Shown here one piece after another: positions 46,728-58,545 of a DNA stretch of 64,000 nt. The stretch's first letter is position 1; each line of letters begins with the position of its first letter. Source of the stretch: Lysobacter silvisoli (lineage in GTDB: Bacteria; Pseudomonadota; Gammaproteobacteria; Xanthomonadales; Xanthomonadaceae); contig NZ_QTSU01000003.1 in assembly GCF_003382365.1 (NCBI RefSeq), positions 248,001 to 312,000 of the forward strand, in the 5' to 3' direction. Below the pieces are notes generated by a model that made no database searches, was not told the origin of the DNA, and saw only the letters and a program-made list of their open reading frames with translations. Both the position numbers and the translations under genes were made by a program.

Positions 46728-46743
46728 CGGCCTCAGTCCCTAA

Positions 46744-49272
<2,529 letters not shown>

Positions 49273-49282
49273 GCGCGGCGCC

Positions 49283-50095
49283 GTGTCGGCCCTGGACCCC
49301 GCCGTCGCACCTGCGCCCTTGCCGCGGCCGCGCACCGCGGCCGTGGTCGCGCACTCGCTGCTGGACCTGATCCTGGCCGCGGCGCTGATGCTGGCGCTGA
49401 GCCTGGCCGGCATGCTGGCGTGGAGCTTCTGGCGCGGCCTGGACGTGGCCATGCGCCAGCCCGGTCTGGCGCCCGAACGCGTCGCCGCCGCCATCGGCCA
49501 GCCCGGCCCGCTGGCGCAGATCCTGGTCTCGCTGCTGGCCATGGGCGGCGCCGCCGTCGCGGTCTACCTGTTGCGCCGCCGCGCCAACCGCGAACAGCGC
49601 GCCGCCGCCTGGCAGGCGCTGCGCCGCCCCGCCACCTGGGGCTGGGCGCTGGGCACCGGCCTGGCCACCTTCGGCCTCAGCGCGGCGCTGAGCGAACTGG
49701 GCCGCGCGCTCGGCGCCGAACCGGTGCCGACCAACGTCGAAATGATCCAGGCCGCGCTGCGCAGCCATCCCCTGCTCACCCTGCTGTTCGCCGTCGCCCT
49801 GGCGCCGGCCTACGAGGAACTGCTGTTCCGGCGCGTGCTGTTCGGCCGCTACTGGGCCGCCGGCCTGCCCTGGCTGGGCATCGCCTTCAGCAGCCTGGCC
49901 TTCGCCCTGCTCCACGAGCTTCCCGGCATCAGCCAGAACGGCCCCGGCGCCATCGTCCTGCTGTGGCTGACCTACGCCGCCATCGGCGCGGCCTTCGCCT
50001 GGGTTTACCGCCGCACCGGCAGCCTGTGGGCGGCGGTGCTGGCCCATGGCACCAACAACCTGCTGGCCTGCGCATTGCTGCAGTGGCAAGGCTGA
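49283..50095 (+). CDS. CPBP family intramembrane metalloprotease
   Basis: A 270-residue membrane protein (GTG start, ten bases after gyrB) with about six to seven helices. CPBP/CAAX-protease motifs: EELLFRRVLFGRYW (EExxxR), FALLHELPG and the final AHGTNNLLA (HxxxN). Members process prenylated proteins or bacteriocin maturation factors; the substrate here is unknown. Likely co-transcribed with gyrB. Confidence 0.87.
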   Translation: MSALDPAVAPAPLPRPRTAAVVAHSLLDLILAAALMLALSLAGMLAWSFWRGLDVAMRQPGLAPERVAAAIGQPGPLAQILVSLLAMGGAAVAVYLLRRRANREQRAAAWQALRRPATWGWALGTGLATFGLSAALSELGRALGAEPVPTNVEMIQAALRSHPLLTLLFAVALAPAYEELLFRRVLFGRYWAAGLPWLGIAFSSLAFALLHELPGISQNGPGAIVLLWLTYAAIGAAFAWVYRRTGSLWAAVLAHGTNNLLACALLQWQG

Positions 50096-50182
50096 ACGGT
50101 CCGGTCCGGACTTTGCCGTGTTTGACGAAACATTAATCCGAACAAGGCTAAAACGCGTTCATAGTCCTGGGGAAACCGCAAC

Positions 50183-50992
50183 GTGAAACCGCTCCTGCTC
50201 GGTCTGGCCACGGCCCTGGCCCTGGTCGCCTGCGCCACCACCACCTCGCCCACCGGGCGTCGCCAGAGCGTGGGTGCGGTGTCGCAGGAACAGCTCAACC
50301 AGATGGGCGCGCAGGCCTTCGTCGACGCCAAGTCCAAGGGCAAGCTCAGCGCCGACGCGCGTCAGAACGGCTATGTGCGCTGCGTGGTCGACAGCGTGAC
50401 CCGGCAGCTGCCCGCCGGCTGGCAGGCGCAATGGGACGTGGCCGTGTTCGTCGACAGTTCGCCCAACGCCTTCGCCCTGCCCGGCGGCAAGGTCGGCGTG
50501 AACACCGGCATCTTCACCGTGGCCAAGAACCAGGACCAGCTGGCCGCGGTGATCGCGCACGAAATCGGCCACGTGGTCTCGCGCCACCACGACGAGCGCA
50601 TCACCCGCCAGATCACCGCGCAGACCGGCTTGAGCATCGCCGGCGCGCTGCTGGGTTCGCGCTACGGCGAAGGCGCGGCCAACGCCACCAACCAGTTCGG
50701 CGGCGCCGCGGTGCAGGGCCTGTTCCTGCTGCCCGGCTCGCGTACCCAGGAAACCGAAGCCGACGTGGTCGGCCAGCAACTCATGGCGCAGGCCGGTTTC
50801 GATCCGCAGCAAGCGGTCAATCTGTGGCAGAACATGATCGCCGCCAGCAGCAGCGGCAGCCGTCCGCCGCAATGGCTGTCCACCCACCCGGACCCGCAGT
50901 CGCGCATCCAGGAACTGCGCGCTCGCGCCGGTGGGCTGATGCCGGCCTACCAGCAGGCCCGGGCCGCCGGCCGTACGCCCAAGTGTGGATGA
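50183..50992 (+). CDS. M48 family metalloprotease, lipoprotein
   Basis: A 269-residue protein with lipoprotein signal (LATALALVAC). Zinc motif HEIGHVVSRH (HExxH, about 130) with the third ligand Glu in ETEADVVG. Resembles LoiP/YcaL periplasmic proteases involved in outer membrane quality control. GTG start with GGGG upstream. Confidence 0.9.
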   Translation: MKPLLLGLATALALVACATTTSPTGRRQSVGAVSQEQLNQMGAQAFVDAKSKGKLSADARQNGYVRCVVDSVTRQLPAGWQAQWDVAVFVDSSPNAFALPGGKVGVNTGIFTVAKNQDQLAAVIAHEIGHVVSRHHDERITRQITAQTGLSIAGALLGSRYGEGAANATNQFGGAAVQGLFLLPGSRTQETEADVVGQQLMAQAGFDPQQAVNLWQNMIAASSSGSRPPQWLSTHPDPQSRIQELRARAGGLMPAYQQARAAGRTPKCG

Positions 50993-51116
50993 ACGAGAAG
51001 CATTAACCGCAGCCAAACCCCGTATCGCGCCGCCCCGCGTTTCTGTTAGCGTGACGGCCCCCCGGCCCCTAGCGGCCATCGTCCCGACCGCTAGCGCGGC
51101 CCCGACCGAGGTGACC

Positions 51117-52349
51117 ATGATCAAGCTCAGCTTTCGCCACCGCACCGTGCTGACGGCCGCCATCGGCGCCGTGCTCGCGCTGGGCACCGTCGCCCAGGTC
51201 CATGCGCAGTCGGCGATGGACCGGGCCGAAGAGCGTCGCCAGCGTCACGCCCAGAAGGGCGAGGACAAGAAGTCCTCCTCCAGCACCGCCTCCAAGAACG
51301 ACTACCCCAACGCCACGCGCAAGTCGCCCGACGCCAAGGCCTCGGCCAAGGTCACGCCGAAGCTGAAGAAGATGATGGACTTCTACGACGACGATAAGGG
51401 CGCCGAAGCGCGCGCCGTCGCCGACGAGATCATCGCCAACCCGGCCGCCAACGCCTACGACCACGCCTTCGCCGCGCAGATCGCCGCCCAGCTGGCCTAC
51501 GACGCCGACGACTCCGCCGCCGCCGTGGCCTACCTGAAGAAGGCGCTGGAATTCGACGGCCTGGACAACAACGGCCACTACGGCGCCATGTTCATGATGG
51601 CCCAGCTGCAGCTGCAGGAAGACCAGTACGCCGAGTCCCTGGCCACCATGGACCGGTTCCTGGGCGAAACCAAGAGCACCAAGCCCGAGCACCTGATCGT
51701 CAAGGGCAACGCCCTGTACCGCCTGGAGCGCTACAAGGAAGCCGCGCCGATCATCAAGCAGGCCATCGACGCCTCGCCCGAGCCCAAGACCGACTGGCAG
51801 CAGCTGCTGATGGCCGCCTACGCCGAGTCCGGCCAGGGCGGCGAAGCGATCAAGATGGCCGAGGCCGTCGCCTCCAAGAATCCCAGCGACAAGCGCGCCC
51901 AGATGAACCTGGTCGCCGTGTACCTGCAGGCCGACCAGTACGACAAGGCGGCCGCGGTCATGGAAAAGCTGCGTTCGGCCAACCAGCTGGGCGAGGACAA
52001 GGATTACCGCCAGCTGTACTCCACCTACCTCAATATCGACGGCCAGGAGAAGAAGGCCGCCGAGGTCATCAACGACGGCCTGGCCAAGGGCGTGTTGAAG
52101 CCGGACTTCCAGGCCTACCTGGCCCTGGCCCAGTCCTACTACTTCTCCGACCAGATCAATCCCGCGATCGACGCTTACAAGAAGGCGGCGCCGCTCGCAC
52201 CCGATGGTGAGACCTACCTCAATCTCGCCCGTGTCTTGTGGCAGGAAGACCGCATCCCCGAGGCTAAGGAAGCCGCCAAGCAGGCGATCGCCAAGGGCGT
52301 TAAAAAGCCCGACGACGCCAAGAAGATTCTCGCGCTGCCGGGCAAGTAA
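51117..52349 (+). CDS. Exported TPR protein upstream of tonB
   Basis: A 410-residue protein with a signal peptide (TVLTAAIGAVLALGTVAQVHA) and a Lys/Ser-rich linker, then about nine TPR-like helical pairs (YLKKALEFDGLDNNGHYGAM, AYLQADQYDKAAAVMEKL and others). GAGGTGACC precedes ATG 51117; the longer frame from 50985 is not used. It lies immediately upstream of tonB-exbBD, in the same direction, and may work with the TonB system in the periplasm. Confidence 0.85.
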   Translation: MIKLSFRHRTVLTAAIGAVLALGTVAQVHAQSAMDRAEERRQRHAQKGEDKKSSSSTASKNDYPNATRKSPDAKASAKVTPKLKKMMDFYDDDKGAEARAVADEIIANPAANAYDHAFAAQIAAQLAYDADDSAAAVAYLKKALEFDGLDNNGHYGAMFMMAQLQLQEDQYAESLATMDRFLGETKSTKPEHLIVKGNALYRLERYKEAAPIIKQAIDASPEPKTDWQQLLMAAYAESGQGGEAIKMAEAVASKNPSDKRAQMNLVAVYLQADQYDKAAAVMEKLRSANQLGEDKDYRQLYSTYLNIDGQEKKAAEVINDGLAKGVLKPDFQAYLALAQSYYFSDQINPAIDAYKKAAPLAPDGETYLNLARVLWQEDRIPEAKEAAKQAIAKGVKKPDDAKKILALPGK

Positions 52350-52375
52350 CGGCGCTCGAAATGCAAGCTGCGGCC

Positions 52376-52406
52376 TTGGAACCAGGGGCGCAGTTTGGTA
52401 TATGCT
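52376..52406 (+). promoter_or_regulatory. Candidate tonB promoter
   Basis: TTGGAA (52376-52381) followed by TATATGCT (52399-52406; 17 bp to TATATG). About 90 bp upstream of the tonB ATG and after the TPR gene stop. Confidence 0.45.
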
Positions 52407-52495
52407 AGGAGGTTCCCGCGACTGGAAACGGTTGCAGGAACCGAACGACGGCCCGCGGCGCCCTTGCGTCCGGAAACACTTCCCGAGCTGACGGC

Positions 52496-53164
52496 ATGAC
52501 GCAAGACCTCGAACTCCACGCTAAGAAAGATGACGACCGCGAAGGGCTGAACTGGGCGCGCATCGCCGGTATCTCCTCCGCGATCGCCGTGCATGTCGCG
52601 GCGCTGCTCTTGCTGCTGGCACCCATGACGCCTCCTCCGACCGAAAAGGCGGAAGAGCAGGTCACGGTGGTGAACCTCATCAAGCCGCCGCCGCCGCCTC
52701 CCCCGCCGCCGCCGCCGCCGCCGGAACCGCCGCCGCCGCAGCAGATCCGCCAGCTGGCCGCGCCGCAGCCCACCCCGCTGCCGCCGCCGCCGGAAGAGCC
52801 GCCGGTGGTGTTCGACGAACCCAGCCCGGTCGATACCCAGGTCGAGCCGCCGTCGCCGTCGCCGGAACCGCCGGCCACGACGATCAGCTCCAGCGTCGAC
52901 CCGTCGTCGCGCCGTCTGAATCCGCCCAAGTACCCGCCGACCGAGGCGCGTCAGGGCATCGGCGGTACGGTGGTGCTGATCATCACCATCGACGGCGAAG
53001 GCAACGTACAGGACGTGGCCGTCGAGAAGTCCAGCCGTAACCGCAACCTCGACCGCGCCGCCATGGATGCCGCACGGAAGTGGAAGTTCAATCCGGAAAT
53101 GCGCAACGGCGTGGGCGTGCCCAGCAAGGTTCGCGTTCCGGTCGATTTCAAGCCGCCGACCTGA
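52496..53164 (+). CDS. tonB: TonB energy transducer
   Basis: A 222-residue classical TonB. Inner membrane helix at about 25-45 (GISSAIAVHVAALLLLLAPM, with the functional His), a Pro-rich rod (13 consecutive Pro around 64-76, Glu-Pro/Pro repeats, VDTQVEPPSPS) and a C-terminal TonB domain (YPPTEARQGIGGTVVLIITI, AMDAARKWKFNPE). It transmits proton-motive force from ExbBD to outer membrane receptors. First gene of tonB-exbB-exbD1-exbD2. Confidence 0.95.
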   Translation: MTQDLELHAKKDDDREGLNWARIAGISSAIAVHVAALLLLLAPMTPPPTEKAEEQVTVVNLIKPPPPPPPPPPPPPEPPPPQQIRQLAAPQPTPLPPPPEEPPVVFDEPSPVDTQVEPPSPSPEPPATTISSSVDPSSRRLNPPKYPPTEARQGIGGTVVLIITIDGEGNVQDVAVEKSSRNRNLDRAAMDAARKWKFNPEMRNGVGVPSKVRVPVDFKPPT

Positions 53165-53237
53165 TCGGGGTCACGGCTCGATAGTCCGCACCACGTAATA
53201 CCTCTTTCCTTATCCACGACATTCAAAGGTAAGCGTC

Positions 53238-53990
53238 ATGCTGCAGGAAACCACCACCGCTGCTACTGCCGGGGGCTCCAACGCCGAAGCCCTTCAGCAG
53301 ATGAGCTTTGCGCATCTGTTGACCAACTTCGACATCGTCGGCTGGGTCGTGTTCATCACCCTGGCTGTGATGTCGGTCCTGTCGGTCTACTGGATCGTCG
53401 TCAACTTCGTGAAGAACGTGCGCCTGCGCGCCAGTTCGGACCGCGTCGTCAGCACGTTCTGGGAAACCCCGAACGCGCAGGACGCCATCCGCTACATGGA
53501 AGAGCAGGGTCGTAGCGAGCCGTTCTCCAAGATCGCGCTCGACGCCGCCCAGGCCGCCGCCCACCACCAGCGCCACGAAGGTTCGCGCCTGGTCGAGTCG
53601 CTGAACCGTTCCGAGTTCGTGGACCGCGCCCTGCGTCAGGCCGTGACCCGCGAGAGCTCGCGTCTGGAAAGCGGCCTGACCGTGCTCGCCACCGTCGGCT
53701 CGACCGCTCCGTTCGTCGGTCTGCTCGGCACCGTGTGGGGCATCTACCACGCCCTGATCCGCATCGGCGCCACCGGCCAGGCCTCGATCGACGCCGTCGC
53801 CGGTCCGGTGGGCGAAGCGCTGATCATGACCGCCATCGGTCTGTTCGTCGCGATCCCGGCCGTGCTGGCTTACAACTTCTTCGTGCGCCTGAACCGCGTC
53901 ACGAACAGCAAGTTCGACACCTTTGCGCACGACCTGCACGACTTCTTCGCTACCGGTTCGCGCGTCGGCGAACTGGCCGCTAAGCGCTAA
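53238..53990 (+). CDS. exbB: Biopolymer transport protein ExbB
   Basis: A 250-residue MotA/TolQ/ExbB proton channel protein with three membrane helices (VGWVVFITLAVMSVLSVYWI, LATVGSTAPFVGLLGTVWGI, IGLFVAIPAVLAYNFFVRLN). GTVWGIYHALIRIGATGQAS is the typical loop after helix 2. Well-spaced AAAGGT ribosome site. Confidence 0.95.
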   Translation: MLQETTTAATAGGSNAEALQQMSFAHLLTNFDIVGWVVFITLAVMSVLSVYWIVVNFVKNVRLRASSDRVVSTFWETPNAQDAIRYMEEQGRSEPFSKIALDAAQAAAHHQRHEGSRLVESLNRSEFVDRALRQAVTRESSRLESGLTVLATVGSTAPFVGLLGTVWGIYHALIRIGATGQASIDAVAGPVGEALIMTAIGLFVAIPAVLAYNFFVRLNRVTNSKFDTFAHDLHDFFATGSRVGELAAKR

Positions 53991-54040
53991 GTCGCGTTTG
54001 AACGACGTCTTCACTTTCTTGCAGTAGTTGGAGTTCGGAC

Positions 54041-54460
54041 ATGGCCTTCAGTGCAAACAGCGAAAGCGGCGGCCCTATGGCCGAAATCAACGTCACGCCC
54101 CTCGTGGACGTGATGCTGGTGCTGCTGATCATCTTCATGATCACGGCGCCTTTGATGTCGCATAAGGTCAAGGTTGACTTGCCCGAGGCTAGCCTCAACA
54201 AGCAGCCCAACACTCCGCTCCCGACCCCGCCGATCACTCTGGCGGTCCGGGAAGACGGTTCGCTGTTCTGGAACGACGAACCGATCACCAAGGACCTGCT
54301 CGAAAGCCGCCTCTCCATCGAGGCGCAGAAGACGCCGCAACCGCAGATCAACGTGCGTGGCGACAAGACGACCAAGTACCGCATCGTCCAGGACGTGGTG
54401 AAAATCGCACAGGGCCAGGGCATGCGCAAGGTCGGCTTCGTCGCGATCAAAGAACGCTAA
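54041..54460 (+). CDS. exbD: Biopolymer transport protein ExbD (first copy)
   Basis: A 139-residue ExbD/TolR protein. Near N-terminus [20 protein letters not shown] carries the essential membrane Asp; the periplasmic domain follows (VAIKER end). Part of tonB-exbB-exbD1-exbD2. Confidence 0.94.
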   Translation: MAFSANSESGGPMAEINVTPLVDVMLVLLIIFMITAPLMSHKVKVDLPEASLNKQPNTPLPTPPITLAVREDGSLFWNDEPITKDLLESRLSIEAQKTPQPQINVRGDKTTKYRIVQDVVKIAQGQGMRKVGFVAIKER

Positions 54461-54478
54461 GGCAACCGGAGACTACTT

Positions 54479-54895
54479 ATGGCATTCAGTTCTGGCTCCG
54501 GCGCAGGCGCTCCGATGGCTGACATCAACGTCACGCCCCTGGTGGACGTGATGTTGGTGCTGCTGATCATCTTCATGGTGACGGCGCCCGTGATGTCTTA
54601 TCCGATCGACGTGAATCTGCCGCAGCGCACGACCACGCCGCCGCCCCCGACTCCGCCGAAGGAGCCCGTGCGCCTGCGCGTGGACGCCTCCGGTCAAATC
54701 TTCTGGAACGACACGCCGCAACCGATCACGGCGCTCCAGAGCATGATGGAAGTCGAAGTGCAGCGTGATCCGTCCAATCAGCCGATGCTGGAAATCGACG
54801 TCAGTTCCGACGCCGACTACGGCATCCTCGCCAAGGTGCTGGCGAAGGCCAAGAACGCCAATATGGAAAAGATCGGCTTCGTGCAGAACGAGTGA
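54479..54895 (+). CDS. exbD2: Biopolymer transport protein ExbD (second copy)
   Basis: A 138-residue ExbD paralogue, 18 bp after the first. Same [20 protein letters not shown], different periplasmic domain ([20 protein letters not shown]). In Xanthomonas the second exbD is dispensable for iron uptake but needed for pathogenicity-related functions. Ends the operon at a strong terminator. Confidence 0.92.
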   Translation: MAFSSGSGAGAPMADINVTPLVDVMLVLLIIFMVTAPVMSYPIDVNLPQRTTTPPPPTPPKEPVRLRVDASGQIFWNDTPQPITALQSMMEVEVQRDPSNQPMLEIDVSSDADYGILAKVLAKAKNANMEKIGFVQNE

Positions 54896-54926
54896 CCGAT
54901 TCAATAGCTTGACGCTTACCGTCGTG

Positions 54927-54957
54927 AAAACGCCGCCCCCGGGCGGCGTTTTTTTTG
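54927..54957 (+). terminator. Rho-independent terminator of tonB-exbBD
   Basis: Stem ACGCCGCCC/GGGCGGCGT with a two- to three-base loop followed by eight T, 30 bp after the exbD2 stop. Confidence 0.93.
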
Positions 54958-55024
54958 CGCCCTTGCCAACCGCCCCGTTCCGGGTTTAGCGTGAAACCGG
55001 ACCAACCGAGCAGGGGGTAGTGCA

Positions 55025-55429
55025 ATGGCCGTCTCCGCGTATTTCGAGTCCTCCCGGCGCAACGCCGGCCCCGTCGCCGAAATGAACATCACCCCCTTGG
55101 TGGACGTGATGCTGGTGCTGCTGGTGATCTTCATGGTCGCCGCGCCGGCGATGACCGGCACCCTGAACTTGAAGCTGCCCGGTCCCAGCAAGGCCGAACC
55201 GCAGCCGGCGCCACGCTCGCAGCTGTCGGTACAGATGGACGGAAGTTACGTGCTCGATGGGCGCGCGATCGCCGCCGGTTCGCTGCAGGACGCCTTGGAC
55301 ACCCTGGCCGGCGACGCTCCGCGCACGGTCCTGCAGATCGATTCCAACGCCGACGCCGACTACCAGGGCTTTGCCCGCGCGGTCGCCGCGGCGCAGGAGT
55401 CGGGCCTGAAGAACATCGCGCTCCAGTAA
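55025..55429 (+). CDS. Third ExbD/TolR-family protein
   Basis: A 134-residue ExbD/TolR paralogue separated from the tonB operon by its terminator. [20 protein letters not shown] again carries the functional Asp. Its periplasmic part (LNLKLPGPSKAEPQPAPRSQ) differs from the other two. It has no dedicated ExbB, so it may swap into the main complex. Confidence 0.9.
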   Translation: MAVSAYFESSRRNAGPVAEMNITPLVDVMLVLLVIFMVAAPAMTGTLNLKLPGPSKAEPQPAPRSQLSVQMDGSYVLDGRAIAAGSLQDALDTLAGDAPRTVLQIDSNADADYQGFARAVAAAQESGLKNIALQ

Positions 55430-55596
55430 GCCAGCGAGGGCAGGGCGGGGTGGTCGCGCGATCGCCCCGCCGCATCTGATCGCGCTGGCGCAATGCGGCA
55501 CCTGCCCTCAGGCGCACCAACCGCTTGCGTGCGTGGCGGCGTAAGCTCTCGGCCAGCAGCGGCGCCGCCGCCAGCCCAGGCCAGGACGCCGCCGCC

Positions 55597-56115
55597 ATGA
55601 ACCCGACCTTCGCTTTGCTGTTCGCGCTCGCGGCGGCGGCGCCCCAGGAGCCCGCGGTGCCGCCTCACGACGATCACTACAAGCCCGGCGAAACCTTCGA
55701 AGAGCACTTCTGCGGCGAAGCCATGGGCGTCCACCTGCCCAAGCCGCAAGGCACGCCCGCGCCCAACATCGAGCTGTTGAACTTCCAGTACCACAGCCCC
55801 GACGACCGCTGCGGCCGCAACGTCGAGACCGACGAACTGATGCGCCTGCACGCGGGCGTCAAATCGGCCGCCGCGGCGACGCTGGCCGACAGCAGCGGCG
55901 CCTACTCGGTGATGGTGCGCTACACGCTCACTCCGGACCGTCCCGCCGAGTTCGACATGAAAGTCAAAGACGCCAGCGACGCCGACGACGCGCGCCTGAC
56001 CGCGTTCTACCACGCCTCCGCCGCGCTCAAGGACTATCACTCCCGCAGCGGCACGACCTACGTGGTGTTCCAGTACCGGGTGTCGCCGCAGGCACCCGCC
56101 GAGCCGGCGAAGTGA
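55597..56115 (+). CDS. Exported hypothetical protein
   Basis: A 172-residue protein with a short signal (MNPTFALLFALAAAA). Body is acidic with His residues (PHDDHYKPGETFEEHFCGEA) that might bind a metal, and two Cys. I start at ATG 55597; the in-frame 55525 start would give an Arg-rich leader. Family not recognised. Confidence 0.62.
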   Translation: MNPTFALLFALAAAAPQEPAVPPHDDHYKPGETFEEHFCGEAMGVHLPKPQGTPAPNIELLNFQYHSPDDRCGRNVETDELMRLHAGVKSAAAATLADSSGAYSVMVRYTLTPDRPAEFDMKVKDASDADDARLTAFYHASAALKDYHSRSGTTYVVFQYRVSPQAPAEPAK

Positions 56116-56151
56116 AGTGGCTTTGAGCAACGCACGATATCGAGGCACGTG

Positions 56152-56442
56152 ATGAGCGACTCACTCCTGGACTGCCAGGGATCGACGATCCGCGCAGGCG
56201 ACAGCGTGCGCGTGATCGGCGTGCCCGACCTGTCCGGCATGGCCCAGCCTTATCGCGAACAATCGCTGCGCGTGTTCCAGCACATCGTCGGCAGCTACAA
56301 GACCGTGGCCGAGATCGACGAGGACGGCCAAGTCTGGCTGCGCTTCGGTATCCGCAAGGGCCCGCTCAGCGGCTGGCATTCGCTGGGCATCGAGCTGCAT
56401 TTGCTGCGATTACGGCGCTCGCGAACCGTATCGGCAAATTGA
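56152..56442 (+). CDS. Small hypothetical protein with KOW/SH3-like N-terminus
   Basis: A 96-residue soluble protein. DCQGSTIRAGDSVRVIGVPD and YKTVAEIDEDGQVWLRFGIR read like a small β-barrel (SH3/KOW-like), the fold of immunity or stress proteins with this pattern. GAGG lies six bases before ATG 56152. Family uncertain. Confidence 0.6.
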   Translation: MSDSLLDCQGSTIRAGDSVRVIGVPDLSGMAQPYREQSLRVFQHIVGSYKTVAEIDEDGQVWLRFGIRKGPLSGWHSLGIELHLLRLRRSRTVSAN

Positions 56443-56490
56443 ATCCCCACATCGACGCAAGCCCGACATGACCCGGCCCGGAGACGCCAC

Positions 56491-56871
56491 ATGCGAAGTG
56501 ACTGCTGCAGCTTTTTGATGTTGGTTTTGCTGATGTTCTCCGGCGCAGCCAGCGCGCATAGTTGTGTGTTGCCACTACCCGACGGCGGCGAAGATCATCC
56601 GTCACCGCCTTCGCTGAAGGGAAAGATCCTGAGCGCGTCGCCAAAGCAGGTCGTTATCCAGACGACAGACGATCGCGTGCCCAGGCCAGTGAACATCGCT
56701 CTCGACACTGAGTTGTACACCGTCTACGGAGGCGGCTTCGAGCCGGAGGCGTTGCGTGCCGGACAGCATGCGATCATCTGGTTCCGCGGTTGCACCAAGC
56801 CGAAAGAGGGCACCCCAGTGGCCGCGGTGCTACAGCTGTGTTCGCTCGCAGCCGAACCCTGCTCAAGTTGA
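56491..56871 (+). CDS. Exported hypothetical protein (OB/DUF5666-like)
   Basis: A 126-residue protein with signal peptide (FLMLVLLMFSGAASA). The mature part has LKGKILSASPKQVVIQTTDD and LRAGQHAIIWFRGC, a β-rich pattern like small OB-type domains; four Cys may pair. GGAG precedes the ATG. Confidence 0.65.
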   Translation: MRSDCCSFLMLVLLMFSGAASAHSCVLPLPDGGEDHPSPPSLKGKILSASPKQVVIQTTDDRVPRPVNIALDTELYTVYGGGFEPEALRAGQHAIIWFRGCTKPKEGTPVAAVLQLCSLAAEPCSS

Positions 56872-56883
56872 AGCTAGCGCGTC

Positions 56884-56990
56884 GTAGGGTGTGGTGAGCC
56901 TCAAGCGAACCGCACCATCGCGGCCTCCATGCATGCGCGCCGGTGCGGTTGGCACCGCACCCTACCTCGAGCTGAAGTTTCACCGTCATT
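56884..56990. repeat. GTGTGGTGAGC repeat, copy 1
   Basis: About 105 bp beginning GTAGGGTGTGGTGAGC, with CACCATCGCGG, GCGCCGGTGCGGT and AAGTTTCACCGTCATT. A closely similar copy follows the next gene at 57515. Confidence 0.75.
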
Positions 56991-57045
56991 ATCGAGCCGT
57001 ATTTACTGCTATTGCGGCGTGTCTGTAGGTCTTGGAGGAGTCCGC

Positions 57046-57501
57046 GTGCAATCCGAAACGCCCGATTTGAGCCGTCGTAGTTTTATCGCGGCGCTGCCGC
57101 GTACGACGGTGGCGCGCGTACTGATCGCGCTGGCCCTGACCGGTGTGTTGTATCTCGCACTGAGCGCCTTGTGGCACGGTCGCGAGTTGATCGCCGTGGT
57201 TGCCATCCTGGCCTTGGCGTACGTGGGCCTGGACGCTCTCATAGCGATCGCACCGCTTTCGGAGGCGACGCGTGCGGCTATGGCGAAACGCCAGGCGTTG
57301 AACGAACTCTACCCGTCGCACCGTTACCGCTCGCTGCTATGGCTGGGGCTGGGCGTGTTTGCGAACAAACTGGTGCAGGCTTACCTAGGCGACGGCCTGG
57401 GTCCGCGCGATTTCATCGTGCCGATGCTGTTCGTGGTTTCCGGCCTGATAGCGATGCTGGTCTGGCGTTACCGCGATCGCAAGCGTGCGGGTGAGCCCTA
57501 A
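57046..57501 (+). CDS. Membrane protein of unknown function
   Basis: A 151-residue protein with about four hydrophobic segments (VLIALALTGVLYLALSALW, LIAVVAILALAYVGLDALIA, LLWLGLGVFANKLVQAYLG, FIVPMLFVVSGLIAMLVWRY). GGAGGAG lies five bases before GTG 57046, an unusually strong ribosome site. Flanked on both sides by copies of the same repeat. I do not recognise the family. Confidence 0.65.
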   Translation: MQSETPDLSRRSFIAALPRTTVARVLIALALTGVLYLALSALWHGRELIAVVAILALAYVGLDALIAIAPLSEATRAAMAKRQALNELYPSHRYRSLLWLGLGVFANKLVQAYLGDGLGPRDFIVPMLFVVSGLIAMLVWRYRDRKRAGEP

Positions 57502-57514
57502 GACACGGGAGCCG

Positions 57515-57719
57515 CTAAGGGTGTGGTGAGCCGCAGGCCAACGCACCATCGCGGCTCTCGAGTGCTCGCGCCGGTGCGGTGGTAGTTGCCGCACCTACCC
57601 TGGAAACGAAGTTTCACCGTCATTCCGGCGAACGCCGGAACCCATCTTGATCTTCGCGGTTGAGCGGATAGGCAGCGAAGCAAAAGCAACATGGGTTCCG
57701 GCGTCCGCCGGAATGACGG
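57515..57719. repeat. GTGTGGTGAGC repeat copy 2 plus inverted CATTCCGGCG pair
   Basis: Copy 2 of the repeat at 56884 (57515-57620), directly followed by an inverted pair of the CATTCCGGCG hairpin (57621-57643 and 57693-57715) before the pdxJ stop. Confidence 0.75.
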
Positions 57720-57750
57720 ATACGCGGGAGCCAAGACTGCGGACCGGCGC

Positions 57751-58494
57751 CTAGAGCAAGCGCAAGTACGCCTTCACCGTGGCGTCCAATCCGTCGTACA
57801 GGGCCTCGCTGATCAGCGCATGGCCGATCGACACTTCCAACACGTTCGGCACCGCGCGCAGGAACGCGGTCAGGTTGTCCTGGCTTAGGTCGTGGCCTGC
57901 ATTCACACCTAAACCAACAGCCTGCGCGCGACGCGCGGCCTGCGCGAACAAGGCCAACGCCGCATCGGCGTCACCGGCGGCATGCGCCTCCGCGTAAGGA
58001 CCGGTGTAGAGCTCGATGCGATCCGCACCGATAGCCGCGGCCTGTTCCAAACTGTCCGAACCCGCATCGGCGAACAGACTCACGCGACAGCCCAGCGCCT
58101 TGAGCTGCGCCACCAACGGCCGCAGTGCCTGCGCGTCGCGGGCGAAATCGAAACCGTGATCCGACGTCAGCTGCCCATCGCCATCGGGCACCAGGGTGAC
58201 CTGCGCCGGCCGCGTGTTCACGCACAGTTGGATCAGGCCCGGATAACCCTCGCGCGGCGGCGCGAAGGGATTGCCTTCGATGTTGAACTCCACGCCGCGC
58301 TCGCGCGTGAGGTCGGACAGCGCGAGCACGTCGTAGTCGCGGATGTGGCGGCCGTCGGGGCGCGGATGCACGGTGATGCCGTGCGCGCCGGCCTTCAGGC
58401 ACGCGTGCGCGGCGCGCAGCACATCGGGTTCCGCGCCGCCGCGCGAGTTGCGCAGCACCGCGATCTTGTTGACGTTGACGCTCAGTACGGTCAT
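57751..58494 (-). CDS. pdxJ: Pyridoxine 5'-phosphate synthase
   Basis: A 247-residue TIM-barrel enzyme condensing 3-amino-2-oxopropyl phosphate with deoxyxylulose 5-phosphate. Signatures: [65 protein letters not shown] and [10 protein letters not shown]. Length and motifs match well. Confidence 0.95.
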   Translation of the reverse strand: MTVLSVNVNKIAVLRNSRGGAEPDVLRAAHACLKAGAHGITVHPRPDGRHIRDYDVLALSDLTRERGVEFNIEGNPFAPPREGYPGLIQLCVNTRPAQVTLVPDGDGQLTSDHGFDFARDAQALRPLVAQLKALGCRVSLFADAGSDSLEQAAAIGADRIELYTGPYAEAHAAGDADAALALFAQAARRAQAVGLGVNAGHDLSQDNLTAFLRAVPNVLEVSIGHALISEALYDGLDATVKAYLRLL

Positions 58495-58545
58495 GCGTGC
58501 AGTTTAACAGGCCGCCGCCAGCGGCCCGTGCGCACGGCTAGCGCC

